The notes: generated from the sequence alone by a model not told the origin. A stretch of 64,000 nucleotides of DNA from an uncultured Clostridia bacterium (GCA_937915775.1 CALGGQ010000352.1:1-64000); one strand, 5' to 3'. Shown: positions 25,870 to 34,557, numbered from the stretch's first letter. Numbers and translations are program-made.

Positions 25870-26592
25870 ATGAGAAATGCAATAAGAATAATCGCTATTA
25901 TTCTGCTTGCTTGTATCGCCGTTTATTGCGGTTATGAGATATACACAGAAAGCAAAGAGGATAATGTGCAGATTACAGAATTTGAGGAGATTGCTGAAAC
26001 AATCAAAGTCAACGGTGATGAGGTTGATGAGGACAAATACAAAGACCTCTATGAACAGAACCACGATTTTGTCGGTTGGATACGCATTGATGATACGCCT
26101 ATTGATTATCCTGTTATGCAGAGCAAAAACAATCCTGAGTTTTATCTAAAGCATAATTTCAATAAGGAATATTCCCGTTTCGGCGTTCCTTTTGTTCAGG
26201 CAAACTGCGATATTGAAAAAGATGACAATATCATCATTTACGGGCATAATATGCGGAACAAAACTATGTTCAATGCCCTAACGCAGTATTCAGACAAAGG
26301 GTTCTGTGATAATCACAAATTCGTACACTTTGACACCTTGAACGAGAGCAATCTCTATGAGGTAATTGCTGTATTCAAAACAAAAGCCTATTCCAATAAT
26401 GGCTTCCGATATTATGATTTCACAAAAGCAAATACGGAAGAAGAATTTAACGCCTACATTGATAAATGCAAGGCGTTATCTTTTTACGAAACGGGCTTAA
26501 TGGCTGAATACGGAGATAAGCTCTTGACCTTATCCACCTGTGAATACACGCAGAATAACGGAAGACTTGTTGTTATTGCAAAACAGATTTGA
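25870..26592 (+). CDS. srtB: Class B sortase
   Basis: A 240-residue membrane-anchored transpeptidase. An N-terminal uncleaved signal anchor (about 5-22) is followed by the sortase fold: 'FVGWIRIDDTPIDYPVMQ', catalytic histidine in 'IIYGHNM' near residue 125, cysteine in 'TLSTCEY' near 224 and arginine in 'NNGRLVVIAK' near 232. Class B assignment rests on the length and the YPVMQ and STCEY signatures. It would anchor proteins such as the adhesin at the left edge to peptidoglycan. Sortase B genes are standard in this ICE family. Confidence 0.9.
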   Translation: MRNAIRIIAIILLACIAVYCGYEIYTESKEDNVQITEFEEIAETIKVNGDEVDEDKYKDLYEQNHDFVGWIRIDDTPIDYPVMQSKNNPEFYLKHNFNKEYSRFGVPFVQANCDIEKDDNIIIYGHNMRNKTMFNALTQYSDKGFCDNHKFVHFDTLNESNLYEVIAVFKTKAYSNNGFRYYDFTKANTEEEFNAYIDKCKALSFYETGLMAEYGDKLLTLSTCEYTQNNGRLVVIAKQI

Positions 26593-26602
26593 GGTGAGAT
26601 AA

Positions 26603-26971
26603 TTGTCAAAGGAATTATCAAAGGAACAAAACAGAAAAATCAAAAAGCTCATTAAAAGCAAATGTGCAAATTACTGTGATGATAACTGTATCGCTCTTGA
26701 TGAAGGCGAGGGTTGCTGCTGCGTTCAGATGATAAGCAATCATTTTATGTGCAATTATTTCAAAAACGCAGTTCTTCCCAATGACGAGATTCTTGAAAAG
26801 GAGCTTACGGGAATATCAAGCAAGGACAGATGCGTTCTTTGTAAAAAGCCAATTATCAAGACGAATAACAAAAAGATTTACTGTGCTGAATGTGCTAAAC
26901 AAAGGTTAAGATTTCAGCAGGCAGAATATGCACGAAAAAAGAGCTTGAAAAACTCGAAAAATAGAGGCTGA
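26603..26971 (+). CDS. Cysteine-rich VLP-domain protein
   Basis: Initiated at TTG 26603, 5 bases after GAGGTGAG. The 122-residue protein has a dense cysteine pattern: 'CANYCDDNCIALDEGEGCCC' (about 21-40), a later 'MCNYF', and a second pair of CxxC motifs ('CVLCKKP' and 'CAEC', about 78-97). This is the Cys-rich VLP domain common in Clostridia ICEs, probably binding zinc. The C-terminus is basic. Function in transfer is unknown. Confidence 0.78.
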   Translation: MSKELSKEQNRKIKKLIKSKCANYCDDNCIALDEGEGCCCVQMISNHFMCNYFKNAVLPNDEILEKELTGISSKDRCVLCKKPIIKTNNKKIYCAECAKQRLRFQQAEYARKKSLKNSKNRG

Positions 26972-27062
26972 AAAAGTGAGTGTTTATGCGGGTTTCCGTC
27001 TTTCAGTTTTGAACGGTTAAGATGGTTTATCCTTTTTCTCAAAAATCGGCTTCTATTTTTCG
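26955..27062 (+). promoter_or_regulatory. Long-range inverted repeat before CD1108-like gene
   Basis: CGAAAAATAGAGGCTGA at 26955-26971 is nearly the reverse complement of TCGGCTTCTATTTTTCG at 27046-27062. The right arm ends four bases before the GGAGG of the next gene. The mRNA could fold a long stem around this leader. It may regulate translation or act as an imperfect terminator. Confidence 0.4.
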
Positions 27063-27078
27063 TTTTCGGAGGTGAATT

Positions 27079-28812
27079 ATGGCTGATATTAAAGAGGTAG
27101 CAAAGCATACAATTAAGACGGTTGACCGTGCTGCTATTGCTACCGAAAAGATTAAGGATGTCGGCATTAAAACAAAAGAAAATGTAAAAAAGGTTACCGA
27201 AACCAATGAAAACAATCCCAATGAATATGCTACCAATAAATCTCAGGCTTCTACCGAAGTGGCTGTTGGTACTGCTACCTATGTTGCCCATAAGGTCGGC
27301 AGAAAGGCTTATGAAAAGACAAAGCAGGATGTTAAGTATTATCATGACAGGTTGAAATATGGCGAACCTGTTTCCCAAAAAAGAACGTTCCAAATTGAAG
27401 CAGATGAAATAAAGGAAGCAGGAGAGCAAACAGCAAAAGCGATTGATAACATCAAAACTGTTAATACTGTTACTCAAAGAAGCGGAACAGAAACGGCAAG
27501 CAAAATCAAGTTATTTGGTAGAAAGTCAAAAGATACCATTAAAACCGTTGAAGGCAACAAAAAGGTTATTCGCTCTGCTAATGACGGCAGAGTGTTAGCG
27601 CAGGAAACAACGAGGCAATCTGCAAAAGCGGCAAAGAAAGCAGAAGCAATTACAAGAGAATCTGCAAAGGAAGCGGCAAAGCTCGCTAAAAAATCAGCAG
27701 CGTTTTTGAAGAAAATTGCAAAGCTGACGATAGAAGCAGTTAAATCGCTTGTATCTGCTATTATTGCAGGCGGGTGGACGGCGGTTATTGTCATTATCGT
27801 TATCTGTATGATAGGTGCAGTAGCCTATTCTGTTTACGGGATATTCTTTTCAAACGAGGATAGTGGAACGGGTATTACGATTCAATCTGCTGTTATTGAA
27901 CTCAATGAGGAATTTTGGGCTGAAACAGAAAAAGAAAAGGCTAAATACACCTATGACACATTAGATATGTCAGGGTATCAAGCCGATTGGAAAGAGGTTC
28001 TTGCCATCTATTCTGTTAAAGTGAATACTGATCCAAATAATCCTCTTGAGGTTGCGACAATAGATGAAAGCAAAAAGAATATGCTTCGTGACATCTTTTG
28101 GGATATGAACTCCATATCGTCAAGAACGGAAACAGCAGAAAGCACTACTATTGTTGAAACAACAGACGAGCAAGGAAATGTTGTTCAGGAAGAACAACCC
28201 GTTACCAAAGTAACTTTGTATCTTACAATTAACGGCAAATCTGCCGATGAGATGGCAGAGCAATATGGTTTCACGGATAAGCAGAAGGAATATCTTGCCG
28301 AGCTTTTATCGCCTAAAAACGATAAAATGTGGAACTCCCTTATTTACGGATTTGGAATAGGCAAAAACATTGATATTTCAACGCTTGATTTCAGCAGTGA
28401 AACGGCAATAGAAGCACAAAAGAAAGTGGTTGTTGTTGCAACAAATTCTGCTGAGTACGGTATTCCGGCAAGTAAGGGATACTGTCAGGCGTGGGTTGCG
28501 GATGTATATCAGGTTGCCGTTGGTAACAGAGGTCACGCAGCTTCAGCAGTTGCCGCAGGCAGAATGTGGTCTGTTTCAAAGGATTGGTCACAAATTCAGG
28601 TCGGCGCTGCTGTTTACGGATATTCAAGTAGCCAATACGGTCATGTTGGAATCTATATCGGCAACGGTATGGTGGCTCACAATATCGGCGGCGTTAAAAT
28701 TGAAACACTTGAACATTGGGTGCAATATTACAAAGGCGTTTGTTGGGGATGGGAAAACGGAAAGAATTTATCCGGTAATCCTAAATACAACTGTGTCGGT
28801 GGACTAATATGA
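27079..28812 (+). CDS. CD1108-like NlpC/CHAP cell-wall hydrolase (VirB1-like)
   Basis: The protein has 577 residues. The first 220 are charged and helical and rich in Lys/Ala. A single membrane segment lies at about 228-258, followed by an extracellular part. The C-terminal domain has a catalytic cysteine in 'GYCQAWVADVY' (about 469) and a histidine in 'YGHVGIYIG' (about 520), matching NlpC/P60-CHAP amidases. It should open peptidoglycan locally for the mating channel. It is the last gene of the conjugation unit and is followed by a strong terminator. Confidence 0.85.
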   Translation: MADIKEVAKHTIKTVDRAAIATEKIKDVGIKTKENVKKVTETNENNPNEYATNKSQASTEVAVGTATYVAHKVGRKAYEKTKQDVKYYHDRLKYGEPVSQKRTFQIEADEIKEAGEQTAKAIDNIKTVNTVTQRSGTETASKIKLFGRKSKDTIKTVEGNKKVIRSANDGRVLAQETTRQSAKAAKKAEAITRESAKEAAKLAKKSAAFLKKIAKLTIEAVKSLVSAIIAGGWTAVIVIIVICMIGAVAYSVYGIFFSNEDSGTGITIQSAVIELNEEFWAETEKEKAKYTYDTLDMSGYQADWKEVLAIYSVKVNTDPNNPLEVATIDESKKNMLRDIFWDMNSISSRTETAESTTIVETTDEQGNVVQEEQPVTKVTLYLTINGKSADEMAEQYGFTDKQKEYLAELLSPKNDKMWNSLIYGFGIGKNIDISTLDFSSETAIEAQKKVVVVATNSAEYGIPASKGYCQAWVADVYQVAVGNRGHAASAVAAGRMWSVSKDWSQIQVGAAVYGYSSSQYGHVGIYIGNGMVAHNIGGVKIETLEHWVQYYKGVCWGWENGKNLSGNPKYNCVGGLI

Positions 28813-28815
28813 CAA

Positions 28816-28849
28816 GAGCAGAGGGCGTTATGCTCTCTGCTCATTTTTT
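28816..28849 (+). terminator. Terminator of the conjugation operon
   Basis: GAGCAGAG (28816-28823) pairs with CTCTGCTC (28835-28842), followed by seven T residues. It lies between convergent genes and could also serve the minus-strand regulator that ends at 28849. Confidence 0.85.
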
Positions 28850-29442
28850 TATTTTAATAAATTTTCGTCTATACATAATATTTCAGCCAATTTTTCTCTT
28901 AACTCATCCAATAATTTTACAATATTTCTTTCTATCCGGCTGATAGTATTTGGATCAACATCTATTAAATTAGCCAACTCCTTCTGCGTTAGACCATTTA
29001 TCCTACGGTAGTATCTAACTTTTTCGCCAACAGTTGCTTCCTTATCAGGAATATCAGGCATGAGCAGTTTTATATTGAAGTTAAGCGTTTCAGAAATCTT
29101 CAATAGCAACGCTGCTGAAGGAACACGCCTGCCCGTTTCAATTTCCGATAAGTATGCCTTGTTAATACCTAATGCAGCAGTTAAATCATCTCTGGTTAAT
29201 CCCCGCTTTATTCGGTAATAGGAAACAATTTCCCCAACGGACTTTTCGGATAAATTAACCTTATACTCTGCAAGACAAATACCAAATCTGCTCTCGATTT
29301 TTTCTATGTATTGTTGTTTAACCTTGCCGGACTTTTCAATTCTGCTCAGAGTGCGTGTTTTGATGCCGACTTCTTTGCTGAAATCGGTATATGAATATCC
29401 ATTGCTTACTCTAAAATCTCTAATATGCTTACCTATATTCAT
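28849..29442 (-). CDS. Triple HTH-XRE regulator
   Basis: Start ATG at 29442 is chosen because GGAGGA lies six bases upstream. Longer starts add a hydrophobic stretch without a ribosome site. The 197-residue protein contains three Cro/C1-type helix-turn-helix units in series, at about 1-40 ('IGKHIRDFRVSNGYSYTDFSKEVGI'), 63-110 ('YRIKRGLTRDDLTAALGINKAYLSEIETG') and 136-175 ('YYRRINGLTQKELANLIDV'). Three XRE units in one small protein are uncommon. It probably regulates the ICE, with the conjugation operon as a likely target. Confidence 0.75.
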   Translation of the reverse strand: MNIGKHIRDFRVSNGYSYTDFSKEVGIKTRTLSRIEKSGKVKQQYIEKIESRFGICLAEYKVNLSEKSVGEIVSYYRIKRGLTRDDLTAALGINKAYLSEIETGRRVPSAALLLKISETLNFNIKLLMPDIPDKEATVGEKVRYYRRINGLTQKELANLIDVDPNTISRIERNIVKLLDELREKLAEILCIDENLLK

Positions 29443-29562
29443 AAAATCCTCCACAATAAAGGGCAGGGACACCCTAAAATAAATAAACATTGTCCAAAGC
29501 TATATCCATACGGAGAGCGTGACAAAGAAGTACACTGTGTGTAGGTGTGTGTCCTCATTATC

Positions 29563-30300
29563 CTATTTAATTCCTTTTATTTTTCGTTCAGCGCTTTCCA
29601 ACTGCATCAGCCAACAAGCTCGACAATCAGAACACAACTTAAAAGCAACATTATCTATACGAATGGAATAGCAAGGATTATTGTTCTTATAACAGGAAAA
29701 ACAGCGTTGACCGTTGAAAGATTCCGTATATATTATCTCAATATCTTTTGCCTCATCATAATAATAGGTGTGATCCTTATCAACAGTTCTTAAGCCCTTT
29801 ACAAATGCCTGAAAGCAGCTGTTGCAAAAAGACAGACAAAAGGTATCTTTTACCCTATTTGTTTCAATGATGATTTTGGCATCTGTAGGCTCAATAATAT
29901 GTCTTGCTGACTTACAAGGTACACCGTCAATATTGGTTATTTTTAGTTCTCTACCGGTAATGCCTTCCTTGTCTTTCTCTTGTGAAAAGCCGATATTTCG
30001 GAGCGATTTGTTGTGGCTCGTACAATCTATAACCTTCCGGTTAAGTCTGTTTATGAGCATATTGTGTGCGTCAATTCTTTTCTTTTCAGCCATTTCGGAC
30101 TGAACAATTTTATTCTGCTCTTCTGCTTCTATGCCGGCTTTTAGCTCGGCGTTTTCTTTAAGAAGTCGATTAACCTTGCGTATTGCACTCTTTAATTTGT
30201 CCTGATAATATTTTTCCTGACGTTCTAATAACAGTTGCCGTGTAGCAATTTCTTCTCTACTTGTTTTTAGTTTCTTTTTGGGTTGATCTTTTTTAGCCAT
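29563..30300 (-). CDS. Coiled-coil protein with cysteine clusters, 245 aa
   Basis: The N-terminal 110 residues are lysine-rich and form a predicted coiled coil ('QEKYYQDKLKSAIRKVNRLLKENAELKAG'). The C-terminal part has several CxxC pairs: 'CNSC' near 161, 'CFSC' near 200 and 'CSDC' near 228, which suggests zinc binding. No catalytic motif is seen. Start ATG at 30300. The gene is transcribed away from the regulator at 30551, with a 250-base AT-rich space between them. Function unknown; a nucleic-acid-binding accessory protein is plausible. Confidence 0.55.
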   Translation of the reverse strand: MAKKDQPKKKLKTSREEIATRQLLLERQEKYYQDKLKSAIRKVNRLLKENAELKAGIEAEEQNKIVQSEMAEKKRIDAHNMLINRLNRKVIDCTSHNKSLRNIGFSQEKDKEGITGRELKITNIDGVPCKSARHIIEPTDAKIIIETNRVKDTFCLSFCNSCFQAFVKGLRTVDKDHTYYYDEAKDIEIIYTESFNGQRCFSCYKNNNPCYSIRIDNVAFKLCSDCRACWLMQLESAERKIKGIK

Positions 30301-30550
30301 TTATATCCCCTCATAATTTATCATACTTTGTATTTTAATTTCAAGACTTAACTATTAAAGCTCACGATAATTAGAACAAATAAAATTAAAATGTCAAGAG
30401 AAAATGCAAAAATGTTCAAAAATAATACAAAAAATGTCAATTTCAGAGCAGAATTATAATAGTAAAGTCTGCGTTACTATGATAATAACATTGTCTTTGT
30501 ATTATATCGCCGCTGAATGTATTAAAATATTCTTAAAAGAGGTGAGAAAG

Positions 30551-30871
30551 ATGGACGTTCTTGCAAAACTTGAAAGATTGATGAAGGAAAACGATTGGAC
30601 ATACTATCGTTTAGCGCAGGAAAGCGGTTTATCACAACCTACAATAACCAATATTTTTAAGCGAAATGCCATCCCTCATATTGACACTCTTGAAAAAATA
30701 TGCGATGCCTTTGGCTTATCTTTAGCACAATTCTTTATTGAAGATGATGAAAAATTTGTACCGCTCAATAACAGCCAAAAGGATTTGTTCAGGCATTGGG
30801 AAGCACTCCCAAAAGATAAAAAACGAATCATAGAAGATATGATTGAATTAACTTACAAATCCACAAAGTAA
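30551..30871 (+). CDS. HTH-XRE regulator, 106 aa
   Basis: ATG 30551 follows AGAGGTGAG and is preferred over an upstream start at 30404 that reads through AT-rich leader. The N-terminal 65 residues form a Cro/C1 helix-turn-helix ('TYYRLAQESGLSQPTITNIFKRNAIPHIDTLEKICDAFGLSLAQFF'). A short helical tail follows. Such proteins in ICEs act as repressors of transfer or cargo genes. It is divergent from the coiled-coil gene at 29563-30300. Confidence 0.8.
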   Translation: MDVLAKLERLMKENDWTYYRLAQESGLSQPTITNIFKRNAIPHIDTLEKICDAFGLSLAQFFIEDDEKFVPLNNSQKDLFRHWEALPKDKKRIIEDMIELTYKSTK

Positions 30872-30905
30872 AGCAGCAAGCAACGAGTGCTTGCTGCTTT
30901 TTCAT
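30872..30905 (+). terminator. Bidirectional terminator between convergent genes
   Basis: AGCAGCAAGCA and TGCTTGCTGCT form a perfect 11-bp stem with a five-base loop, followed by TTTTT. It ends the regulator at 30551-30871 and overlaps the stop of the minus-strand gene at 30902-31081. Confidence 0.85.
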
Positions 30906-31081
30906 TTGGTGTTACTATTACTTATTTCGCCTTTTACTTTTGCTGCGCAAAGGGCAATAAATAATTGCGGGGACATATCATAACCGGCGGCTTTTATTGC
31001 TTCCTTGATACCGTCCTCAACTTCTTTGGGCGTAGTGTTGTATTCCTCCGCTACCACTCGAAGCATCATTTTATAATTCAT
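30902..31081 (-). CDS. Small Spo0A C-terminal-domain-like protein, 59 aa
   Basis: Reading the minus strand from ATG 31081, behind GGAGGTG (about 31094-31088), gives a 59-residue protein. Residues 8-33 ('RVVAEEYNTTPKEVEDGIKEAIKAAG') resemble the recognition-helix region of the Spo0A DNA-binding domain (VA..(F/Y)NTT...VE..I..AI..A). No receiver domain is present. Such stand-alone fragments occur in Clostridia mobile elements. It may bind DNA or interfere with sporulation control, but its small size leaves this open. Confidence 0.65.
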   Translation of the reverse strand: MNYKMMLRVVAEEYNTTPKEVEDGIKEAIKAAGYDMSPQLFIALCAAKVKGEISNSNTK

Positions 31082-31181
31082 TTCTTTTCACCTCCGAAAA
31101 CACTCTACAACAAAAAGTTTGAAGAATTTGTCATATCTTGGCGATTATTCCACAATAGTTGTTAATCTCCACGATAAACTG

Positions 31182-31210
31182 TTAATTTTACCCACAATAA
31201 TAGATATAAT
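31182..31210 (+). promoter_or_regulatory. Promoter of the XRE gene at 31234
   Basis: A consensus -10 TATAAT (31205-31210) lies 17 bases after a poor -35 (TTAATT, 31182-31187). The start codon follows 24 bases later with GGAGGTGA. The weak -35 suggests low or regulated expression. Confidence 0.5.
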
Positions 31211-31233
31211 TAGCGTATAGTGGAGGTGATATT

Positions 31234-31563
31234 ATGAGTGATTCAAAAGCATTTTCAAAAGAAATGGGACATAGAATTGCTATTCAACGTAAACGAAAAG
31301 GATATACGCAGGAGCAGCTCGCAGAGTTATCCGATGTATCGCCTCAACTCATTTCAACAGCTGAAAACGGAATACGAACCATCAGTGCTGAAAAACTATT
31401 TCGCATTAGTCAGGCACTTGGTGTAAGTTCAGATTATCTGCTTTCAGGTGAATTTAGTGAAACTGACGAAACATATCTTATAGATACGCTCAATAAAGCC
31501 AATTCAAAGCAAAAAATGGCTATTGAGAAAATATGTGAAATCATTTTTGATTTAGACGAATAA
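31234..31563 (+). CDS. HTH-XRE regulator, 109 aa
   Basis: ATG 31234 follows TGGAGGTGAT. Residues 8-70 form a standard Cro/C1 helix-turn-helix ('GHRIAIQRKRKGYTQEQLAELSDVSPQLISTAENGIRTISAEKLFRISQALGVSSDYLL'). A helical C-terminal tail may dimerise. It ends at a strong terminator shared with the convergent YolD-like operon, and it is a candidate regulator of that SOS-type block. Confidence 0.85.
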   Translation: MSDSKAFSKEMGHRIAIQRKRKGYTQEQLAELSDVSPQLISTAENGIRTISAEKLFRISQALGVSSDYLLSGEFSETDETYLIDTLNKANSKQKMAIEKICEIIFDLDE

Positions 31564-31592
31564 AGGCATCTGCTTTTGCAGACGCCTTTTTA
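31563..31592 (+). terminator. Bidirectional terminator
   Basis: AGGCATCTGC and GCAGACGCCT form a stem with one mismatch around TTTT, followed by TTTTTATT. It separates the XRE gene from the convergent YolD-like gene. Confidence 0.8.
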
Positions 31593-32009
31593 TTATGGTT
31601 CTAATTCAATGCGAGACACATCATCAATAGATATTTTTGTATTATCAGTTAAATGGATAATTCTTTCAACCTCATCAATTCGGCGTACATTGCCTTTGAC
31701 AGTAATATAAGCGCCGCCTTCCTTTTTCTCATCAGGAACAAAATAAGTAATGGAAGCCTCCGGCTTTGATTTTATATTATCTATAATAAGGTGTAATCTT
31801 TCATTAAGAAGCGACATATCCTCGTTGCTTAATTCAAGCCGTTCATCTGTAAGCCTTGCCGTTTCTATAATCTCCTCGTCATATCCTCTTAGTGCAGCAA
31901 AAGGTGCAAATTGAGCTGCTCTGTCTTGCAGGCTCATATGAGGTCGTTTATCCGACTGATGATGAGGCATATCAATAATGTCGCTATAATTACTTGTTGT
32001 GTTGTTCAT
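31593..32009 (-). CDS. YolD-like protein
   Basis: A 138-residue protein. The middle contains the YolD signature 'HMSLQDRAAQFAPFAALRGYDE', followed by an OB-like beta region ('YFVPDEKKEGGAYITVKGNVRRIDEVERIIHL'). YolD-like proteins are encoded with Y-family polymerases of the UvrX/DinB type and are thought to modulate them. Here it is third in the minus-strand operon headed by such a polymerase. Confidence 0.85.
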   Translation of the reverse strand: MNNTTSNYSDIIDMPHHQSDKRPHMSLQDRAAQFAPFAALRGYDEEIIETARLTDERLELSNEDMSLLNERLHLIIDNIKSKPEASITYFVPDEKKEGGAYITVKGNVRRIDEVERIIHLTDNTKISIDDVSRIELEP

Positions 32010-32022
32010 TATACTATACCTG

Positions 32023-32232
32023 TCATTTTTTGAAAATTCTCGTTATGTTTTTACCATCAATTTTTACAAATTCTTGAGTGGTTTCTCCAACATATTTTAA
32101 AACATCGTGCCAATGGTTATTGAATTTAAAAAGTAATTTACCGTCAATCTGTTTTGTGGGACAAGTGTAGGTTCTTCCGTTTGAAATTACTTGCACCCAA
32201 CCCAATATTTTATTGATTCCTGTTATACGCAT
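32023..32232 (-). CDS. Small SOS-operon protein, 69 aa
   Basis: A small beta-rich protein ('GWVQVISNGRTYTCPTKQIDGKLLFKFNNHWHDV') encoded between the polymerase and the YolD-like gene, 11 bases after the polymerase stop. It follows GGAGAG. I do not recognise a family; the position suggests an accessory to translesion synthesis. Confidence 0.6.
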   Translation of the reverse strand: MRITGINKILGWVQVISNGRTYTCPTKQIDGKLLFKFNNHWHDVLKYVGETTQEFVKIDGKNITRIFKK

Positions 32233-32243
32233 TTTTCTCTCCT

Positions 32244-33743
32244 TTAAGCTTTATGACCGCCAATTTGTTTATTGCGTTCAATGGCAGTTGCACCTTCCTG
32301 CAAGTTCTTACCCGTCAGTATGGCGTTCTTTCCGAATTTCTTTTGAATATCAAGCATAGCGTGCTGAATATTCTTTTCCTTAGCAAGAGCCTCATCCTCT
32401 TGCTCTTTTTCTTTTGCAGCAGCCACATAGTCCGTAAAAAAGTCAAGCTGTTCGCCCTGCGGTGCATCCTTTTCAATATCCTTTTCGTATTTGATATGAT
32501 TGAACACAACATACATACGGCGAACAAGCAATCGTTCGTCAACAATGCGTGTGTATAATCGCATCATCGCTTCCTGAATCAGCTTTGTTGAGGAGGTATA
32601 ACGCCCAATATTCTCTGTGCTGTGGGCTGATTTCGGTACTTTTCTTCCGTACCAATCCTCTTTTACCTCTCCGTCATATTCTCTGCCGTATTTGAGATTA
32701 TCAATATCATAGCCGATAGTCAAATCTACTTGGTCAGTTACCAAGCCCTTGTCAACAATATCAAGCACAAGACCGTCCGTCATTTCCTTTACAATCAGCC
32801 TTGCTTTTTCATAGACATACGGCTCTTGTAATACTTGTCCTACACTAACAGATTTTGCCTGTGGCTTATATGCCTTAATCTCAGCAATGGTGCAAGGCTC
32901 CCAGCCCCATGCGTGGTCTATCAGTAATTCCGCATTAATGCCGAACAATTTATATAACAGGTCCTCATTATTGATGGAGCAACGGGCAATATCTCCCATT
33001 GTATATATACCTGCACTCTCAAGTCTGTTTTTGTAGCCTCTGCCTACTCGCCAAAAATCAGTAATTGGTGTATGCGACCATAACTTTTCACGGTAACTCA
33101 TTTCGTCAAGCTCTGCAATTCTCACACCATCTTTGTCTGCTGGGATATGCTTTGCAACAATATCCATAGCAATTTTGCAGAGATAAAGATTTGTACCGAT
33201 TCCTGCTGTTGCTGTTATGCCCGTTGTTTCAAGTACATCACGAATCATTGTCATAGCCAGCTCGTGAGCTGTCATATTGTATGATTTCAGATAATTTGTT
33301 GCGTCAATAAATACCTCGTCTATGGAGTAAACATGAATATCCTCGGCAGCAATATACTTCAAATAAATTTCATAAATGCTTGCGCTGACCTTTTCGTAGT
33401 GCAGCATCTGAGGCGGTGCAACGATATAGTCAAGCTCAAGCGCAGGGTTCGCCTTGATTTCCGTATCATCGCTTGATTTTCCGATAAAGGTATTGTTCGG
33501 TGCTTTCCACTTGCGCTGAATGTTTACTTGCTTTACCTGTTCAACGACTTCAAAAAGCCTTGCTCTGCCTGAAATACCGTATGACTTCAACGAGGGAGAA
33601 ACGGCAAGACAGATTGTCTTTTCCGTTCTGCTTAAATCAGCAACAACAAGATTGGTGGTGAGCGGATCAAGTCCCCGTTCCACACACTCAACAGAGGCAT
33701 AGAAGGACTTTAAGTCAATAGCGATATATTGCTTTTTAGACAT
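32244..33743 (-). CDS. Y-family DNA polymerase (UvrX/DinB/UmuC-like)
   Basis: A protein of 499 residues. The palm/fingers start shows 'IAIDLKSFYASVECVERGLDP', the metal-binding Asp plus steric-gate region, and a second catalytic motif 'VYSIDEVFIDAT' near residue 140. A helix-hairpin-helix-like thumb and a long little-finger region follow. It is longer than DinB, as usual for UvrX-type polymerases of phages and ICEs. It would carry out error-prone translesion synthesis after DNA damage, and its downstream neighbours include a YolD-like partner. GGAGGTAT precedes the ATG at 33743. Confidence 0.9.
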   Translation of the reverse strand: MSKKQYIAIDLKSFYASVECVERGLDPLTTNLVVADLSRTEKTICLAVSPSLKSYGISGRARLFEVVEQVKQVNIQRKWKAPNNTFIGKSSDDTEIKANPALELDYIVAPPQMLHYEKVSASIYEIYLKYIAAEDIHVYSIDEVFIDATNYLKSYNMTAHELAMTMIRDVLETTGITATAGIGTNLYLCKIAMDIVAKHIPADKDGVRIAELDEMSYREKLWSHTPITDFWRVGRGYKNRLESAGIYTMGDIARCSINNEDLLYKLFGINAELLIDHAWGWEPCTIAEIKAYKPQAKSVSVGQVLQEPYVYEKARLIVKEMTDGLVLDIVDKGLVTDQVDLTIGYDIDNLKYGREYDGEVKEDWYGRKVPKSAHSTENIGRYTSSTKLIQEAMMRLYTRIVDERLLVRRMYVVFNHIKYEKDIEKDAPQGEQLDFFTDYVAAAKEKEQEDEALAKEKNIQHAMLDIQKKFGKNAILTGKNLQEGATAIERNKQIGGHKA

Positions 33744-33769
33744 ATCTATACCTCCTTTGCTTTTCTTCT

Positions 33770-33798
33770 ATTTTAGCATAACACAAATGTCAGTTCAA
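33770..33798 (-). promoter_or_regulatory. Promoter of the polymerase operon
   Basis: On the minus strand, TTGAAC (33798-33793) and TAAAAT (33775-33770) are separated by 17 bases, 27 bases before the start codon. I did not find a perfect copy of the GAACAC-G-GTGTTC palindrome seen at the LexA-like gene. Confidence 0.55.
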
Positions 33799-34028
33799 CT
33801 TTTGATTTATATTGACTATTCCGGTTCATAATGATAAAATATGAGTTGCCAAATACTTCAAATTTAAAACCTTTAATCCAAGTGTGTATTTTTATCTTAT
33901 GATAAAAATGCAGGCTCTCTTTTGCATACTATGGATTAATGGTTGTAGAAGTGTTTGGCGACAGTTGGAGCATTGCGTTTTTTGGCGTACAGTTTCGGCT
34001 GTGCGTCTTTTTTATTGTGGCGGTTGAA

Positions 34029-34511
34029 ATGAGAGAAAAAACTTGTTGCTTTACAGGTCATCGAATTTTACCTAAAGCAGAAATACCTACCATAAAATCA
34101 AAATTAAAAAAGGCCATCATTGAGCTAATCAATGACGGCGTTATTTACTTTGCCACAGGTGGTGCATTAGGATTTGATACCCTTGCTGCACAAACAATTC
34201 TTGATTTAAAAACAGACTATCCACAAATTAAACTTATTCTTGTTTTACCTTGCAACAATCAAGCAGAAAAATGGAAACAAAGCGATATAGATATATATGA
34301 GTACATCAAGCACAAAGCTGATAAATGTATTTATACAAGTGAAAAGTATTATGATGGTTGTATGCAGAAAAGAAATAGACATCTTGTAGATAATAGCAAG
34401 TACTGTATTTGCTATTTGAAATATCAACGAGGTGGTACATTTTATACATACAATTATTCAAAACATCAACACCTACGACTGATTAATGTCGCAAATAAAA
34501 CAAAAACCTAA
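34029..34511 (+). CDS. SLOG-family (YpsA/DprA-like) protein
   Basis: The start at ATG 34029 is chosen because the family begins 'KTCCFTGHR'; an upstream start at 33939 adds an atypical hydrophobic leader. The 160-residue protein has the Rossmann nucleotide-binding pattern 'CCFTGHR', 'GVIYFATGGALGFDTLAAQTIL' and 'NRHLVDNSKYCICYLKYQRGGT'. SLOG proteins bind nucleotides or nucleic acids and are frequent in mobile elements and near DNA-repair genes. A terminator follows directly, next to the left inverted repeat of the recombinase segment. Confidence 0.8.
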   Translation: MREKTCCFTGHRILPKAEIPTIKSKLKKAIIELINDGVIYFATGGALGFDTLAAQTILDLKTDYPQIKLILVLPCNNQAEKWKQSDIDIYEYIKHKADKCIYTSEKYYDGCMQKRNRHLVDNSKYCICYLKYQRGGTFYTYNYSKHQHLRLINVANKTKT

Positions 34512-34540
34512 CGCTTGGAAAGTAGGGCGTTAGGTTTCGT
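34507..34540 (+). terminator. Bidirectional terminator outside the invertible segment
   Basis: CCTAACGC (34507-34514) and GCGTTAGG (34527-34534) form an 8-bp stem. TTT follows on the plus strand, and on the minus strand the stem is followed by TTTTTG. It ends the SLOG gene and would also stop transcripts leaving the invertible segment leftwards. Confidence 0.75.
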
Positions 34541-34557
34541 AGAACTCATACTTCTAC
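34535..34557 (+). repeat. Left inverted repeat (recombination site)
   Basis: The 23 bases are the exact reverse complement of 35664-35686. The site reads as arms TAGAA/TTCTA-type around a 7-base spacer: TTTCGTAGAA, CTCATAC, TTCTAC. The inner right arm departs from the palindrome (TTCTACACAA). The layout matches core sites of tyrosine recombinases. Confidence 0.85.
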
